Shown in pieces: positions 33,691-42,938 of a DNA stretch of 48,731 nt. The notes under the pieces are model-generated. The model did not search any database and had not been told where the DNA came from. It saw only the letters and a program-made list of their open reading frames with translations. Source of the DNA: Candidatus Spechtbacteria bacterium (GTDB lineage: Bacteria; Patescibacteriota; Minisyncoccia; Spechtbacterales; JACPHP01); contig JACPHP010000008.1 in NCBI GenBank assembly GCA_016188605.1, forward strand, positions 1 through 48,731. The letters run 5' to 3'. A program made the position numbers and the translations under genes. Positions within the stretch are counted from its first letter, which is position 1. Every line of letters starts with the position of its first letter.

Positions 33691-33729
33691 AGGACGGACC
33701 GACCCTCCTGCGGAGGGTCGGTCCGTCCT
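33691..33729. repeat. GGACGGACCGACCCTC palindrome, copy 2
   Basis: Arms AGGACGGACCGACCCTCC and complement with a TGC loop; same sequence family as 12176-12215, about 21 kb away. It lies between the DUF5667 gene and miaA, and the T-rich sequence after it may make it a terminator for the plus side. Confidence 0.95.
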
Positions 33730-33742
33730 TAACGGTCTTTTT

Positions 33743-35932
33743 TTACTCTTGCGTTACAGGGGCAACTTTTTCTTTAGATGATTCTGTGTTCGCCGGTTCC
33801 GATGGAGCAGATGTTTCTGTTTTTTCTGCGGTAGAAGATTCTGTTACTGGTGAGGTAGAAGTATTCTCAATTTTTTCTTTAAGCGGCTTCAATTCAAAAA
33901 TAGGTTTTTCTTGCAACGGGGTTCTAATAGATTTGGACGATGCTTCCGATTCAGATTGTTCCGCATTTGGCTTTTTAAGTTCTACGCGCACATTCTCTTT
34001 TTCCAGCACCTCTTTTTTTGTGGTTTCGATAGGTTCCGCAACAGACCCTCTTTTTTCAAGCATACGCAAGCCATTGCTGGCATCATGAAGCGCGGCGTTT
34101 GCCTGTCCAAAGGCATGACCTAATTTTTCCGCGGCAAGGGCCTCTCGCGCCCTCTCCAGTTTTTCTTTCGCGTTTTGCAAGAGTTTTCGCGCGGAATTTT
34201 TTACTTCTTCTTTGACTTCATTTTTATCAAGGCGCAAAGAAAGCTCATGGATGGTATTTTCTGCTTTTTGCAGAATAGCTTTTACGTGTTCCGGAGAAAC
34301 ATTTTCTTCTTTTTGTTCTTCTAATTTTTTAAAATTTTGAACAATAGACGGAGCAAGAATTTTAATTTTTGTTTCCACGGTGGGATTTTCTTCTATGCGA
34401 AGGCGGAGCGAATCCGTTTTGCGCAACGCATCTTCATCCGTTGGATTTTCTTGGCTTGTTTGGCGCAGGACCTCAAATCGTTCTTGAATACGCTGGGCTT
34501 GTTGCTTGTCTAGCTGGTTAATAAGGCCATTTTCGCCGGCAAATTTTTTCTTGAATTCATTTAGCGTCTCCACGTCCTCGGGATCATTCCCGCTTAAATT
34601 ACGAAGTTTATTTTCTAGCATTCCTCTTTTTTGCGCCTCTTCCATTTGTCGGCGAGTTTCGTCAAATATTTTCTTTTCCAACTTTTTTACTAATTCTTGT
34701 TTGTTTTCCGGCACGAAGCTAGCAATGTCTTTTACGACAGTCATCATGCGCACATCTGGCTTTTGTTCTACTTCTTTGAAAAAGTTTTGCAGATCAGCTT
34801 GCGATTGAGCTTGTTCAAATTTTTCTCGTATACGCTGTTCAGATTTTTGCTTAATTTCTAAAACCGTTGGAAGAACTTCGGGTGAAAGATTGCTCTCTAG
34901 TTCTTGGAGGGTGCGGATTTTATTAAGGTCGCCCTTCTCAAGATGAGAGATAAATACGCGTTTACGTTCTTTTTCTTTAATATTCTCAAAGCGTTTTTCT
35001 ATTTGTTCATGTATTTTGTCGCGCGCTTCGTCAAGTTTTTCATTTAATTCCAAGGAGGATTCCACGAGCGGCTTGATAGTATCAAGCACTTCAAGATGTC
35101 GAACCTCGTTTCCTCCCATTTTTTCCATATATACTTTGAATGTGTCGCGCAATGGTTCACTTGCTTGTGAAAAATCTTTTTCAAAATTTTTAGATGCTTC
35201 TTGTATAGCATGTTGAATGGCTGGTTTTGCTTGCTCCGGTACTACATCTTTGAGCGCTTGAAGAACTTCAAGATTCTTAAACTCACGAAATTGGCTTCCT
35301 TTTTGTCGCTCAACAATATCCGGCAGTTTTTGCCGCAATTCTTCTGGGGATAGTATGGCAGACGCTGACTCAGCAAAATTTTTAGCCGCGTCTTGCTTTA
35401 TTTGCTCAATTTCCGGCGCAATATCACTGTATTCTCTCATCAACCCGCTCAATATTTTGTAATGCTTAATCTGTGCGTCTAGTATTTTTTCAGCAACCGC
35501 TGATCCCTGGATTTTGTCCGAGACTTTTTCAATCTCTTTTTTTACCTGCTCTGTTTCCTGCGTATAGTTTTCAATCGCGTTTTTCAATACCGTTTGATCG
35601 GCGGTTTGATTTGCGAGTTTCTGCGCCTCAGCAATTTTTTCATTCGCGAATTGAAGTTTCAATTCAGCCCGTTTAACTGGGTTAAAAGTAAAAAAGCTCT
35701 GTACCCCTCGGCGAAAATTTTTAAGAAAATAAAGGCGGTTGTTTGGCAAAATTGTGGGATTTGTTACGCCAAGATCCTCAGCTGAAATATTTTCATCGAG
35801 TTGAACCAATTCTTGTGCCTGTTCAGTTAGCTGATCATTAGTTTGTCCATGGGCATTGGCAGGATAGCTTCCTTGCAACGCTATAAAGAGAGCAAGGGCA
35901 GCGAGGGATAGAAAAATACGATAAATACGCAT
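33743..35932 (-). CDS. Exported coiled-coil protein with DUF5667-like domain
   Basis: A 729-aa protein with a signal peptide (MRIYRIFLSLAALALFIALQ, cleavage likely after ANAHG), then a DUF5667-like region with the typical LPNNRLYFLKNFRRGVQSFF and KRAELKLQFANEKIAEAQKL segments. Next comes a very long, highly charged helical region (residues about 120-630), probably coiled coil, and a C-terminal tail of about 90 residues rich in Ser, Thr, Glu and Pro. Such proteins are common in Parcubacteria; a cell-surface or periplasmic structural role is likely but unproved. It lies alone between thrS and miaA. Confidence 0.82.
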   Translation of the reverse strand: MRIYRIFLSLAALALFIALQGSYPANAHGQTNDQLTEQAQELVQLDENISAEDLGVTNPTILPNNRLYFLKNFRRGVQSFFTFNPVKRAELKLQFANEKIAEAQKLANQTADQTVLKNAIENYTQETEQVKKEIEKVSDKIQGSAVAEKILDAQIKHYKILSGLMREYSDIAPEIEQIKQDAAKNFAESASAILSPEELRQKLPDIVERQKGSQFREFKNLEVLQALKDVVPEQAKPAIQHAIQEASKNFEKDFSQASEPLRDTFKVYMEKMGGNEVRHLEVLDTIKPLVESSLELNEKLDEARDKIHEQIEKRFENIKEKERKRVFISHLEKGDLNKIRTLQELESNLSPEVLPTVLEIKQKSEQRIREKFEQAQSQADLQNFFKEVEQKPDVRMMTVVKDIASFVPENKQELVKKLEKKIFDETRRQMEEAQKRGMLENKLRNLSGNDPEDVETLNEFKKKFAGENGLINQLDKQQAQRIQERFEVLRQTSQENPTDEDALRKTDSLRLRIEENPTVETKIKILAPSIVQNFKKLEEQKEENVSPEHVKAILQKAENTIHELSLRLDKNEVKEEVKNSARKLLQNAKEKLERAREALAAEKLGHAFGQANAALHDASNGLRMLEKRGSVAEPIETTKKEVLEKENVRVELKKPNAEQSESEASSKSIRTPLQEKPIFELKPLKEKIENTSTSPVTESSTAEKTETSAPSEPANTESSKEKVAPVTQE

Positions 35933-35988
35933 ATGTTTTGCTATTAATTTTAATAATTTTTATAACTATGAAAAGATTTCTGCGACAT

Positions 35989-37821
35989 TCACAAACCTAG
36001 TAATTCTTTTTGCAGTCTGTCCGCAAAATCTTGGATAGGGAAACTGCCTAAATCGCCATCCTTAAACGAACGCGCGCTGACCATTCTCACTGATTGTTCT
36101 TTCTCTCCCACTACAATAAGATAAGGGATTTTTTGCAATTGTCCGGAGCGGATTTTTTTGCCCAGAGTTTCATTCTCTTCCCTCACTATTATTCGCAGTG
36201 AGGGAATGCGGTCAACAAGATCATCCGCCACCGTTTGTCCGTAACTATTAAATTTTTCACCAATCGGAATTACCCAAACCTGTTCCGGCGCAAGCCACAA
36301 GGGAAATGCGCCCGCGAAATGCTCAATCAGTACTCCTAGGAATCTCTCAGCCGACCCGATGAGCGCGCTGTGAATCATTACTGGGGTGGCTTTGTTTCCT
36401 TTTTCATCTATATATTCAAGCCCAAAACGCTTCGGCATACTGAAGTCAAGCTGAATAGTGGAGAGCTGCCATCCTCTGCCCAGAGAGTCTTTGGCGATCA
36501 AATCCATCTTTGGTCCATAGAACGCGGCTTCTCCTTGCATGGGCGTGAAGTCTATGCTCATGTGCGCGAGAATCTTTGTTAGTATATTTTGTGCATTCTC
36601 CCAAAGTTTGTCATCGCCAAGATATTGTTCTTTTTTGGCTTCATCGCGCAAAGATAGGCGAATAGAATAGTTGAGTTGATATGTTTTCATTGCCTCGGCA
36701 ATGGCGTTGAGTATTTTTGTAAATTCTTCTTCAATTTGATCCTCGCGGCAAAAACAATGTCCGTCGTCTTGCGAGAAAGCCCGCAGACGAGTAAGACCGC
36801 CGAGTTCTCCTGGCTTTTCGTCGCGGTACAAGTTTGCAAAATCTGCCAGACGCACTGGCATTTCTTTGTAGCTACGCATTTCCGAAGCGAAAATCTGCGT
36901 ATGTTGCGGGCAATTCATCGGCTTAAGGTAGTATTCTTCCTCAGTGTAGTTTGAAGTAACTCGGAACATGGAATCCTTGTATTTATCATAATGTCCGGAA
37001 ACCTTAAAAAGCTCCGCCTTGTTTATTTGCGGCGTGTGCACTTCCTGATAACCCATTTTTTTGCGCAAAGAGCCGGAATATTCTTTTAGTTGTTTCAAAA
37101 TGAAAGTGCCTTTTGGTTTGTACAAAGGAAGGCCAGGGCCGATTAGTTCGGAAAAAGTAAAAAGCCCTAGTTCTTTCCCTAGTTTTTTGTGGTCGCGTTT
37201 CTCTGCTTCCTCTAGCTGTTTTAGATAAGTATCTAATTCTTCTTTGGTTTCAAACGCGACACCATAGACACGCGTTAGCATGGGACGGTTTTCGTCGCCG
37301 CGCCAGTACGCGCCGGCAATACGTATTAGTTTGAACGCATCTAGCGGCAGTTCGCTTGTATTTTCTACGTGGCCGCCGCGGCAGAGATCTAAAAATGCGT
37401 CGCCGGTGTAGACCATGCCGACCTCGTTATTTGCTACAGGAGGGACAGTCCCTCCGCGGAAGGACTGTCCCTCCAAAGCAACCGGCTTTGTTAAATCTTC
37501 TACGAGTTCTATTTTGAATGGTTGATTTTCTTTTTTAAAATGTTCTAGCGCTTTTTCCGCCGGCCACATTTCTTTGCTAAACGCTAGATTGCGCTTTGCA
37601 ATTTTTCGCATTTCATCTTCAATGCGCACTAAGTCTTCATCGGCGACCTGAAGATTTCCGAAATCGTAATAAAAACCATTTTCAATAACTGGCCCGATGC
37701 CAAGCTGGACTTCGGGATATAATTTTTTTACAGCCGCGGCTAAAAGATGCGCAAAAGAATGGCGTATTTTTTCAAGCTCGGTTGGCTCCTGAAGTAGTTG
37801 AGTTGACTTTTCTTTTTTCAT
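35989..37821 (-). CDS. thrS: Threonyl-tRNA synthetase without TGS domain
   Basis: Charges tRNA-Thr. The 610-aa protein starts directly in the editing domain (HSFAHLLAAAVKKLYPEVQL with His21 and His25), so the usual N-terminal TGS domain is missing. The second editing motif is DLCRGGHVENTSEL. Class II catalytic motifs follow: VSGHYDKYKDSMF, MNCPQH and RAFSQDDGHCFC with zinc-binding residues, and motif 3 VMIHSALIGSAERFLGVLIE. The C-terminal anticodon-binding domain is complete. In the editing domain KPVALEGQSFRGGTVPPVAN is an insertion encoded by a palindrome. Loss of TGS is known in some small synthetases. Confidence 0.95.
   Translation of the reverse strand: MKKEKSTQLLQEPTELEKIRHSFAHLLAAAVKKLYPEVQLGIGPVIENGFYYDFGNLQVADEDLVRIEDEMRKIAKRNLAFSKEMWPAEKALEHFKKENQPFKIELVEDLTKPVALEGQSFRGGTVPPVANNEVGMVYTGDAFLDLCRGGHVENTSELPLDAFKLIRIAGAYWRGDENRPMLTRVYGVAFETKEELDTYLKQLEEAEKRDHKKLGKELGLFTFSELIGPGLPLYKPKGTFILKQLKEYSGSLRKKMGYQEVHTPQINKAELFKVSGHYDKYKDSMFRVTSNYTEEEYYLKPMNCPQHTQIFASEMRSYKEMPVRLADFANLYRDEKPGELGGLTRLRAFSQDDGHCFCREDQIEEEFTKILNAIAEAMKTYQLNYSIRLSLRDEAKKEQYLGDDKLWENAQNILTKILAHMSIDFTPMQGEAAFYGPKMDLIAKDSLGRGWQLSTIQLDFSMPKRFGLEYIDEKGNKATPVMIHSALIGSAERFLGVLIEHFAGAFPLWLAPEQVWVIPIGEKFNSYGQTVADDLVDRIPSLRIIVREENETLGKKIRSGQLQKIPYLIVVGEKEQSVRMVSARSFKDGDLGSFPIQDFADRLQKELLGL
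37439..37474. repeat. GGAGGGACAGTCC palindrome inside thrS
   Basis: GGAGGGACAGTCC / GGACTGTCCCTCC arms (37439-37451, 37462-37474) around CTCCGCGGAA, in frame; on the minus strand it encodes LEGQSFRGGTVPP. Confidence 0.9.
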
Positions 37822-37877
37822 ATGATTAACTATATAAAAATTTTACAAATTATATAGTAGCAAGTAACTACTATATA

Positions 37878-40800
37878 CTACAACTCTTTTACTTCTTCGC
37901 AAATGAATTTGACTTCGCCGTCTTTGTCACTGACACGACCTGACATTCGAACCGTTTTGCCATTTTGGAAGAAATCAGGTTTTAATTCAAGTAGCGAAGG
38001 GAAAATAATTGTTTCAATTTTTCCAGTTAAATCTTCCAGCTGAATAAAAAGCATTGGCTTGCCGGATTTGGTAATAATTTTTTTGGCGCTGGAGAGCATA
38101 CCGGCAAGATTCAACACGCGACCATTATCTTTTGCAGAGATATTTTTAATTTTGGGAAATATTTTCAGCATCTCGGCGTGCTCCTCCAGCGGGTGGCTAG
38201 AAATATATAGGCCAAGCAATTCTTTCTCCCAGCCAAGCACCTCGTTTTTAGGTGCGGGTTGCGCGTTGGCAAGTATAAGGCGGGACTCTGATATTACACC
38301 GGTGCCAGCGCCGAAAAGACTCATTTGGTTTGAAGCCGCAGCCGCCTTTTTCTCGTTGTTGAATTTTAATAGCATTTCAATATTTTGGGCAAATCTGTTG
38401 CGCTCTCCCAGAGTATCAAAAACCCCCGCCTTCACCAAGCTCTCAATAGATTTTTTATTCAAGTCCTTTGTATTCATGCGTTCTAGAAAATTTTCCATGG
38501 AAGTAAAACGAACGCCGCTGTTTCTTTCGCGTATAATTTCATCAACAATATTATGTCCAACATTTTTAATAGCCGCGAGTCCGAAGCGAATGCGTCCACC
38601 GCTAGAATCATTAAGAGCCCCGCTTGCGGTGAATGTTTCGTCACTTTCATTAATATCTGGCGGCAGAACCTGAATATTCATGCGCTTGCATTCATCAATA
38701 AGAAACGAAATGCGGTCTATATCTTTTTGTTCGGAATTTAGCAAAGCAGCCATAAACTCCGTGGGATAGTGCGCTTTTAAATATGCCGTCTGAAATGCAA
38801 TTGTTGCGTAGCACGCGGCATGGCTGCGGTTGAAGCCGTAGTGGGCAAAAGGTTCAATAAATTGAAACAATTGATCGCCGATTTTTTCCGACAAGCCATT
38901 TTTTTTTACACCTTCAATGAATTTCACTCGTTGCTCATCCAGCAACTCTTTGATTTTTTTACCGATAGCTTTGCGTAACACATCAGCTTCGCCAAAACTA
39001 AATCCTGCTAGCTCGCGGGCAATCTCAAGAACTTGTTCTTGATACACCGCAATGCCGTAAGTATTTTTTAGAATCGGCTCAAGCGCGGGATGAAGATAAG
39101 TAATTTGTTTTTTACCGTGTTTGCGGGCAATAAAATCCGGAATAAATTCCATTGGACCCGGCCGATACAGAGAAACCATAGCGATAATATCTTCCAAGCT
39201 GCTCGGCTGAAGTTCTTTCAAGTAGCGCTTCATTCCCGAGCTTTCCAACTGAAAACAACCCGTGGTGTTTGCTTCACGCATCAGGGCGAGAGCTTTTTCA
39301 TCGTCCATGGGGATTGTGTCTATGGAAAGTTTTACGCCGTATCTTTTCCTGATTGACTCAAGAGCATGTTCGATGATGGTTAGGTTCTTGAGTCCCAAGA
39401 AGTCCATTTTCAATAAACCCAGTTCTTCCACCGCGTGCATTTCGTATTGAGTAACCGGCGTTGCGATTAATTCTTCACCTTTCATTTGTGTTGGTAGTTG
39501 TAGGGGGGTTAGTTCCTCAAGTGGTCGGCCTGCTATAACCACGCCGCAGGCATGAGTGGAGGCATGGCGCACCACGCCTTCAAGTTTTTTTGCGGTGTCA
39601 ATAAGTTTTCTGGCGCGTTCGTCTTGCGCGTAAATTTGTTTCAGTTCATTCACTTCTTCTACGGCTTGGCCGAGTGTAAAATGCATCGGGATTAATTTGG
39701 CGAGCTTGTCGCAATAGCCGTATTCATAATCGAGCACTCGGCCGACATCGCGAATCGCCACTCGCGCCGCCATTGTTCCGAAAGTAATAATCTGCGCCAC
39801 ATGGTCGCGGCCATATTTTTCAGAGACATATCCAATGACTTCATCTCTGCGCGTGTCGGTAAAGTCCATATCAATATCAGGCATGGAGATACGCTCGGGA
39901 TTTAAAAAGCGCTCAAACAAAAGATTGTATTTGAGCGGGTCGATATTCGTGACGTTGGTAAGATAGGCGACAAGCGAGCCCGCGGCAGAACCTCTGCCCG
40001 GACCAACAACGATGCCATGCTCCTTCGCCCAATTGGTAAAATCTTGAACGATAAGAAAATATGAGGAATAGCCGGTTTTTTTGATGATACTTAATTCGTA
40101 ATCTAGTCGTTCTAGTATAGTTTGTGTGTTTTGGTCATTAGAAATTGAGAATTGTTTTAAAATTGGAAATTTAAAATTTAAAATTGTCGGCGCCTGTATT
40201 TCAAATCTTTTTTTTAATCCCTCCACGCAAAGCTTAGTAAGATATGAAAAGTCATCGTATCCTTCCGGAACCTCGTAGTTCGGCAGTTGATATTTTCCTA
40301 GCACAATTTCTATATCGCAGGCATCGGCAATTTTTTGTGTATTGGTAATTGCTTCCGGAATATCTTTAAATTCCTCTATCATTTGCTCGGTAGATTTCAT
40401 TGAGAAATCATCGTCTTTCATTGTCAGGCGTTGCGTATCGGAAATTTTGTTGCCGGTTTGAATTGCAAGCAGAATATCTTGCGCCTCCCAATCTTCTTTT
40501 TTTAGATAGTGAGAATCTTGCGTGGCGACAAGCGGCGCGCCGCATTCTTTGCCGAGTGTGACAAGCGCCGCGTTAAGCTTAAGTTGCTCTGGAATATTTT
40601 TGTGGTACTGAAGTTCAAGATAATAATTTTCTTTGCCGAATATTTCTTGGTACTGAGTGATAATTTCGCGCGCTTTATCTAAATTGTTGGCAAGCACCGC
40701 TTTAGCGAGCTCGCCATTCAAACAACCCGACAATGCAATAATGCCGTCGCCGCATTCTTTCAAAAGTTCTTTATCAACTCGCGGCTTGTAGTAGTAGCCT

Positions 40801-41138
40801 TCAATATGCGCTTTAGAAGAAAGTTTAATAAGGTTTTTGTAACCCCGGTCATTTTTTGCAAGAAGCGTCAGGTGATAGCGCTTATCGTCAATGCCCGGGC
40901 GTTTGTCAAAGCGGCTGTCGGGCGCGACATATGTTTCCATGCCGAAGATTGGTTTGATGCCGCGTTTTTTTGCTTCTTTGTATAACTCAACAATGCCATA
41001 CATCACGCCGTGGTCGGTAAGAGCCACAGAATCCATGCCCAGTTCCTTTACATAGTCAAGCATCTCGCCGATTTTTGGCAAGCCATCGAGCAGGGAATAG
41101 TGGGAGTGGACGTGAAGATGAGTAAATTTTTGGTTCAT
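37878..41138 (-). CDS. dnaE: DNA polymerase III alpha subunit
   Basis: Replicative polymerase. The N-terminal PHP domain has FTHLHVHSHYSLLDGLP and LTDHGVMYG. The palm has PDIDMDFTDTRRDEVIGYV with two catalytic Asp, and the third lies in the GPGRGSAAGSLVAYLTNVT-linked region. The tHHH and fingers regions (FAHYGFNRSHAACYA) and a C-terminal OB domain (LNLAGMLSSAKKIITKSGKP) are present. Length is 1086 aa, slightly short. Between VEGLKKRFE and TILERLDYELS there is an insertion of about 25 residues (IQAPTILNFKFPILKQFSIS and on) whose DNA is AAATTTTAAATTTCC-type intergenic vocabulary. No epsilon-like exonuclease is fused. Confidence 0.97.
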   Translation of the reverse strand: MNQKFTHLHVHSHYSLLDGLPKIGEMLDYVKELGMDSVALTDHGVMYGIVELYKEAKKRGIKPIFGMETYVAPDSRFDKRPGIDDKRYHLTLLAKNDRGYKNLIKLSSKAHIEGYYYKPRVDKELLKECGDGIIALSGCLNGELAKAVLANNLDKAREIITQYQEIFGKENYYLELQYHKNIPEQLKLNAALVTLGKECGAPLVATQDSHYLKKEDWEAQDILLAIQTGNKISDTQRLTMKDDDFSMKSTEQMIEEFKDIPEAITNTQKIADACDIEIVLGKYQLPNYEVPEGYDDFSYLTKLCVEGLKKRFEIQAPTILNFKFPILKQFSISNDQNTQTILERLDYELSIIKKTGYSSYFLIVQDFTNWAKEHGIVVGPGRGSAAGSLVAYLTNVTNIDPLKYNLLFERFLNPERISMPDIDMDFTDTRRDEVIGYVSEKYGRDHVAQIITFGTMAARVAIRDVGRVLDYEYGYCDKLAKLIPMHFTLGQAVEEVNELKQIYAQDERARKLIDTAKKLEGVVRHASTHACGVVIAGRPLEELTPLQLPTQMKGEELIATPVTQYEMHAVEELGLLKMDFLGLKNLTIIEHALESIRKRYGVKLSIDTIPMDDEKALALMREANTTGCFQLESSGMKRYLKELQPSSLEDIIAMVSLYRPGPMEFIPDFIARKHGKKQITYLHPALEPILKNTYGIAVYQEQVLEIARELAGFSFGEADVLRKAIGKKIKELLDEQRVKFIEGVKKNGLSEKIGDQLFQFIEPFAHYGFNRSHAACYATIAFQTAYLKAHYPTEFMAALLNSEQKDIDRISFLIDECKRMNIQVLPPDINESDETFTASGALNDSSGGRIRFGLAAIKNVGHNIVDEIIRERNSGVRFTSMENFLERMNTKDLNKKSIESLVKAGVFDTLGERNRFAQNIEMLLKFNNEKKAAAASNQMSLFGAGTGVISESRLILANAQPAPKNEVLGWEKELLGLYISSHPLEEHAEMLKIFPKIKNISAKDNGRVLNLAGMLSSAKKIITKSGKPMLFIQLEDLTGKIETIIFPSLLELKPDFFQNGKTVRMSGRVSDKDGEVKFICEEVKEL
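40126..40193. repeat. Intergenic-type AT-rich repeat inserted in dnaE
   Basis: On the minus strand it reads ACAATTTTAAATTTTAAATT, TCCAATTTTAAAACAATTCT and CAATTTCTAATGACCAAAAC in a row. This is the same word style as the spacer upstream of glyA. It is in frame and not part of conserved DnaE. Confidence 0.7.
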
Positions 41139-41192
41139 TTAATACAGAGTGTTTATTTCTAATTTATAGAATTATATAAATATAATAAATGA

Positions 41193-41277
41193 ATAGTGAA
41201 TCATGAATTGTGAATAGTGAGTGGCTTTTATAGCATTCTCGATTCATGATTCTTGATTCAGTATTCTCAATAGTTTT
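41193..41277. repeat. GAATAGTGAATCATGAATT hairpin family, copy 1
   Basis: Left words TGAATAGTGAATCATGAATT and right words ATTCATGATTCTTGATTCAG. It fills the divergent gap between dnaE and the small membrane gene. Other copies are at 46726-46797, 47739-47826 and 48524-48592. Confidence 0.85.
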
Positions 41278-41404
41278 CCCATTATATCACCACCCGTATC
41301 TTTATAGAAATTTTTGCGGATGCCTTGTATTTATCTTTAGTCGTGTCATTATGCATGCATGAAAGTACGAAGAGTCAACGTGCGGAAAGAAAGGAAGAAT
41401 GTTT

Positions 41405-41590
41405 ATGGCTGTCAAGAATTCCGTCCGATTGTTCCTTAGGTGCGCTGTAGGCCTTATTGTATTGGCCGCATTTGTTTTTGTGTCTTTTTTGTATCCCGTG
41501 CTAACAGCGGTATGCGCGATAGTTCTTTTTTCTATACTTATTTTAATGACTATTTTTGCAGTGTTGGGCGGGCGGCGAGGCGACTTATAG
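41405..41590 (+). CDS. 61-aa membrane protein with strong Shine-Dalgarno
   Basis: A short protein MAVKNSVRLFLRCAVGLIVL and on, with two hydrophobic segments (residues about 13-31 and 35-54) and a basic tail GGRRGDL. GAAAGAAAGGAAG lies 7 bp before ATG 41405; the ATG at 41399 is too close to that site to use it. A terminator (AAAGGCTCTC..GAGGGCCTTTT) follows, then promoter P4. It may be a small membrane protein of the same accessory system as the array downstream, but only position suggests this. Confidence 0.65.
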   Translation: MAVKNSVRLFLRCAVGLIVLAAFVFVSFLYPVLTAVCAIVLFSILILMTIFAVLGGRRGDL

Positions 41591-41610
41591 CACTTGGTTG
41601 CAGTACACAT

Positions 41611-41634
41611 AAAGGCTCTCTTTGAGGGCCTTTT
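41611..41634 (+). terminator. Terminator after 61-aa membrane protein
   Basis: AAAGGCTCTC - TTT - GAGGGCCTTTT followed by GTATTT, 18 bp before the P4 -35 box. Confidence 0.8.
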
Positions 41635-41651
41635 GTATTTCGTCTCAGCCC

Positions 41652-41680
41652 TTGACAAAATAACCTAGTGGGTGTATAAT
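41652..41680 (+). promoter_or_regulatory. Perfect consensus promoter P4 (hairpin array 4 and gene cassettes)
   Basis: TTGACA (41652-41657), 17 bp, TATAAT (41675-41680), in the shared context GGGTGTATAATACA..CATAA seen in P2 and P3. Confidence 0.9.
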
Positions 41681-41981
41681 ACACGCATAAAGAATGAATG
41701 AAAGGGAGGTGTTCGGCGAGGCCTTATGTGGTGTTATCCACGTAGAGCATCGCCGGACCCCTCCCCGCTGACAGAGCTGGCTAGAGCGGGGAAGCCTCAA
41801 GACGCCAAGCGCGTATTGCCCTTAAGGCAAATGCGCATTGGCAGAGGTCAGTGTGGTCGCGAAAGCGGCCCGGGCAAGAAGGGACTATAAGTGGGTTTAA
41901 AACCCACTTATAGTCCCAGCCAGTACCTTCTAAATATCTTGGAGAGAGGACCCGAGCCCCTGGGTTAAAGGGCAACCTCGC

Positions 41982-42371
41982 ATGCGCGAGGCAAATAAGC
42001 GGAAAAAGACGATTGAAAGATCTTTTCTCTTCATGGTATTACCAATACACAAAGAGAAGAAGTTTTTCAATCGTTTTTCTTTTTTACCCAGCAGTTGCGG
42101 GGTAAAAAAGACCCTGAGCGAGCATAGCGAGTCGAAGGGTTACCACTATTCAGTATTCAAGCACCCAGAATGGAGAGAGAAAATAAAGATACGAGGCACT
42201 AAATTATATATTTTGGCCTATCGTTTATCTTCATTTACTCTCCGTTCTGGTTCCTTGAAACAAACTTCAGAGCGGCAGAGAGAACGCAATTTATTTGTAT
42301 TTTCTCTGCCGCTCTGGAAAAAGAGTGAGCTTACGGGCTCCGTCAGCCCTAATGACGGAAGGAGAAAATGA
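41982..42371 (+). CDS. Uncertain 129-codon frame in hairpin array 4
   Basis: An open frame with a very basic product (MREANKRKKTIERSFLFMVL at the start) that includes TLSEHSESKG, the translation of a CCCTGAGCGAGC..TCGAAGGG palindrome. There is no convincing ribosome site before its ATG. Its stop overlaps the next ATG as ATGA. The codon pattern is repeat-like, and I rate it as more likely non-coding structured RNA than a gene. Confidence 0.25.
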   Translation: MREANKRKKTIERSFLFMVLPIHKEKKFFNRFSFLPSSCGVKKTLSEHSESKGYHYSVFKHPEWREKIKIRGTKLYILAYRLSSFTLRSGSLKQTSERQRERNLFVFSLPLWKKSELTGSVSPNDGRRK

Positions 42372-42526
42372 AAATTTATTTCGGTTTCGCGCTCGCTGAC
42401 TCCATGTTCGATGGAGTCAGCGAAATCTCTCGGCGGACGCTGTCCGTCGAGAGATTAAGTCTCGGGTTAAGGCGGGGGTGGAATCCTGCCTCAACCCGAG
42501 CCATGGCGCCACGATTGGCGCCATGA
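42368..42526 (+). CDS. Uncertain 52-aa frame with strong Shine-Dalgarno
   Basis: GGAAGGAGAAA directly precedes ATG; the product starts MKIYFGFALADSMFDGVSEI and becomes Arg-rich. It runs through three perfect hairpins. Both ends overlap neighbouring frames by ATGA (42368-42371 and 42523-42526). The ribosome site favours translation; the absence of any recognisable fold and the hairpin-dictated codons count against. Confidence 0.35.
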   Translation: MKIYFGFALADSMFDGVSEISRRTLSVERLSLGLRRGWNPASTRAMAPRLAP

Positions 42527-42711
42527 GGGGTCGATACGGGATCGATGTTACGATCCCGGAGACCCCGCCCCGAGTAGCGCTCGGGGTTGGCGACTCAGTG
42601 GTGGTCATGGGGGTTCGCGGCTTGCCGCGGCTCACTGACCGCCACGAGTATTCGGAGGAGGAGATCGCTTCGGCGACATTCTCCTTCTCCGAATACACCG
42701 TCGTCAGTTAA
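42523..42711 (+). CDS. Possible 62-aa GC-rich protein in hairpin array 4
   Basis: The frame MRGRYGIDVTIPETPPRVAL continues GVGDSVVVMGVRGLPRLTDR and ends ASATFSFSEYTVVS. Its alternating hydrophobic strands look more protein-like than other frames here. Its ATG overlaps the previous stop as ATGA, and it has no ribosome site of its own. High GC matches the genes at 42989 and 44484. Confidence 0.4.
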   Translation: MRGRYGIDVTIPETPPRVALGVGDSVVVMGVRGLPRLTDRHEYSEEEIASATFSFSEYTVVS

Positions 42712-42938
42712 AAACTGACGACGAAAAATATTTTGCCAGTTAGAGTAAATTGGCAGGCGCGCCTCACGCCTGAAATCAGAGGTAGCCGGCCGATTCGCCT
42801 AGGGTGGATGGGCCGCAAAGAAGAAAGGAGAGTGGCTGTGGCGCAACAACGCCCGTGTCGCTCTCCTCTTTCGCCGAATTCATCATCACGAGGCGTAAGT
42901 TGAAGATGATGGGTTCAGAGAAGGACTTTAAAAAAAAT

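Larger units (their letters stand above)
41681..42938 (+). other. Hairpin array 4, about 20 consecutive hairpins
   Basis: Examples: 41706-41764 (GGGAGG..GTTCGGCGA / TCGCCGGAC..CCTCCC), 41763-41792 (CCCCGCT), 41881-41917 (perfect 18 bp GGGACTATAAGTGGGTTT), 41973-41988 (CCTCGC), 42006-42078, 42164-42250, 42271-42318 (CAGAGCGGCAGAGAGAA), 42395-42421 (GCTGACTCCAT), 42502-42525 (CATGGCGCCA), 42539-42558, 42573-42591, 42640-42690 and 42699-42723 (CGTCGTCAGTT). The arms are unrelated in sequence from one hairpin to the next. Several small frames run through it, linked by ATGA overlaps. Confidence 0.8.

Noticed and set aside
41652-41680. rRNA or tRNA operon downstream of the perfect promoters
   Set aside because: I looked for rRNA and tRNA signatures after each promoter and found none.
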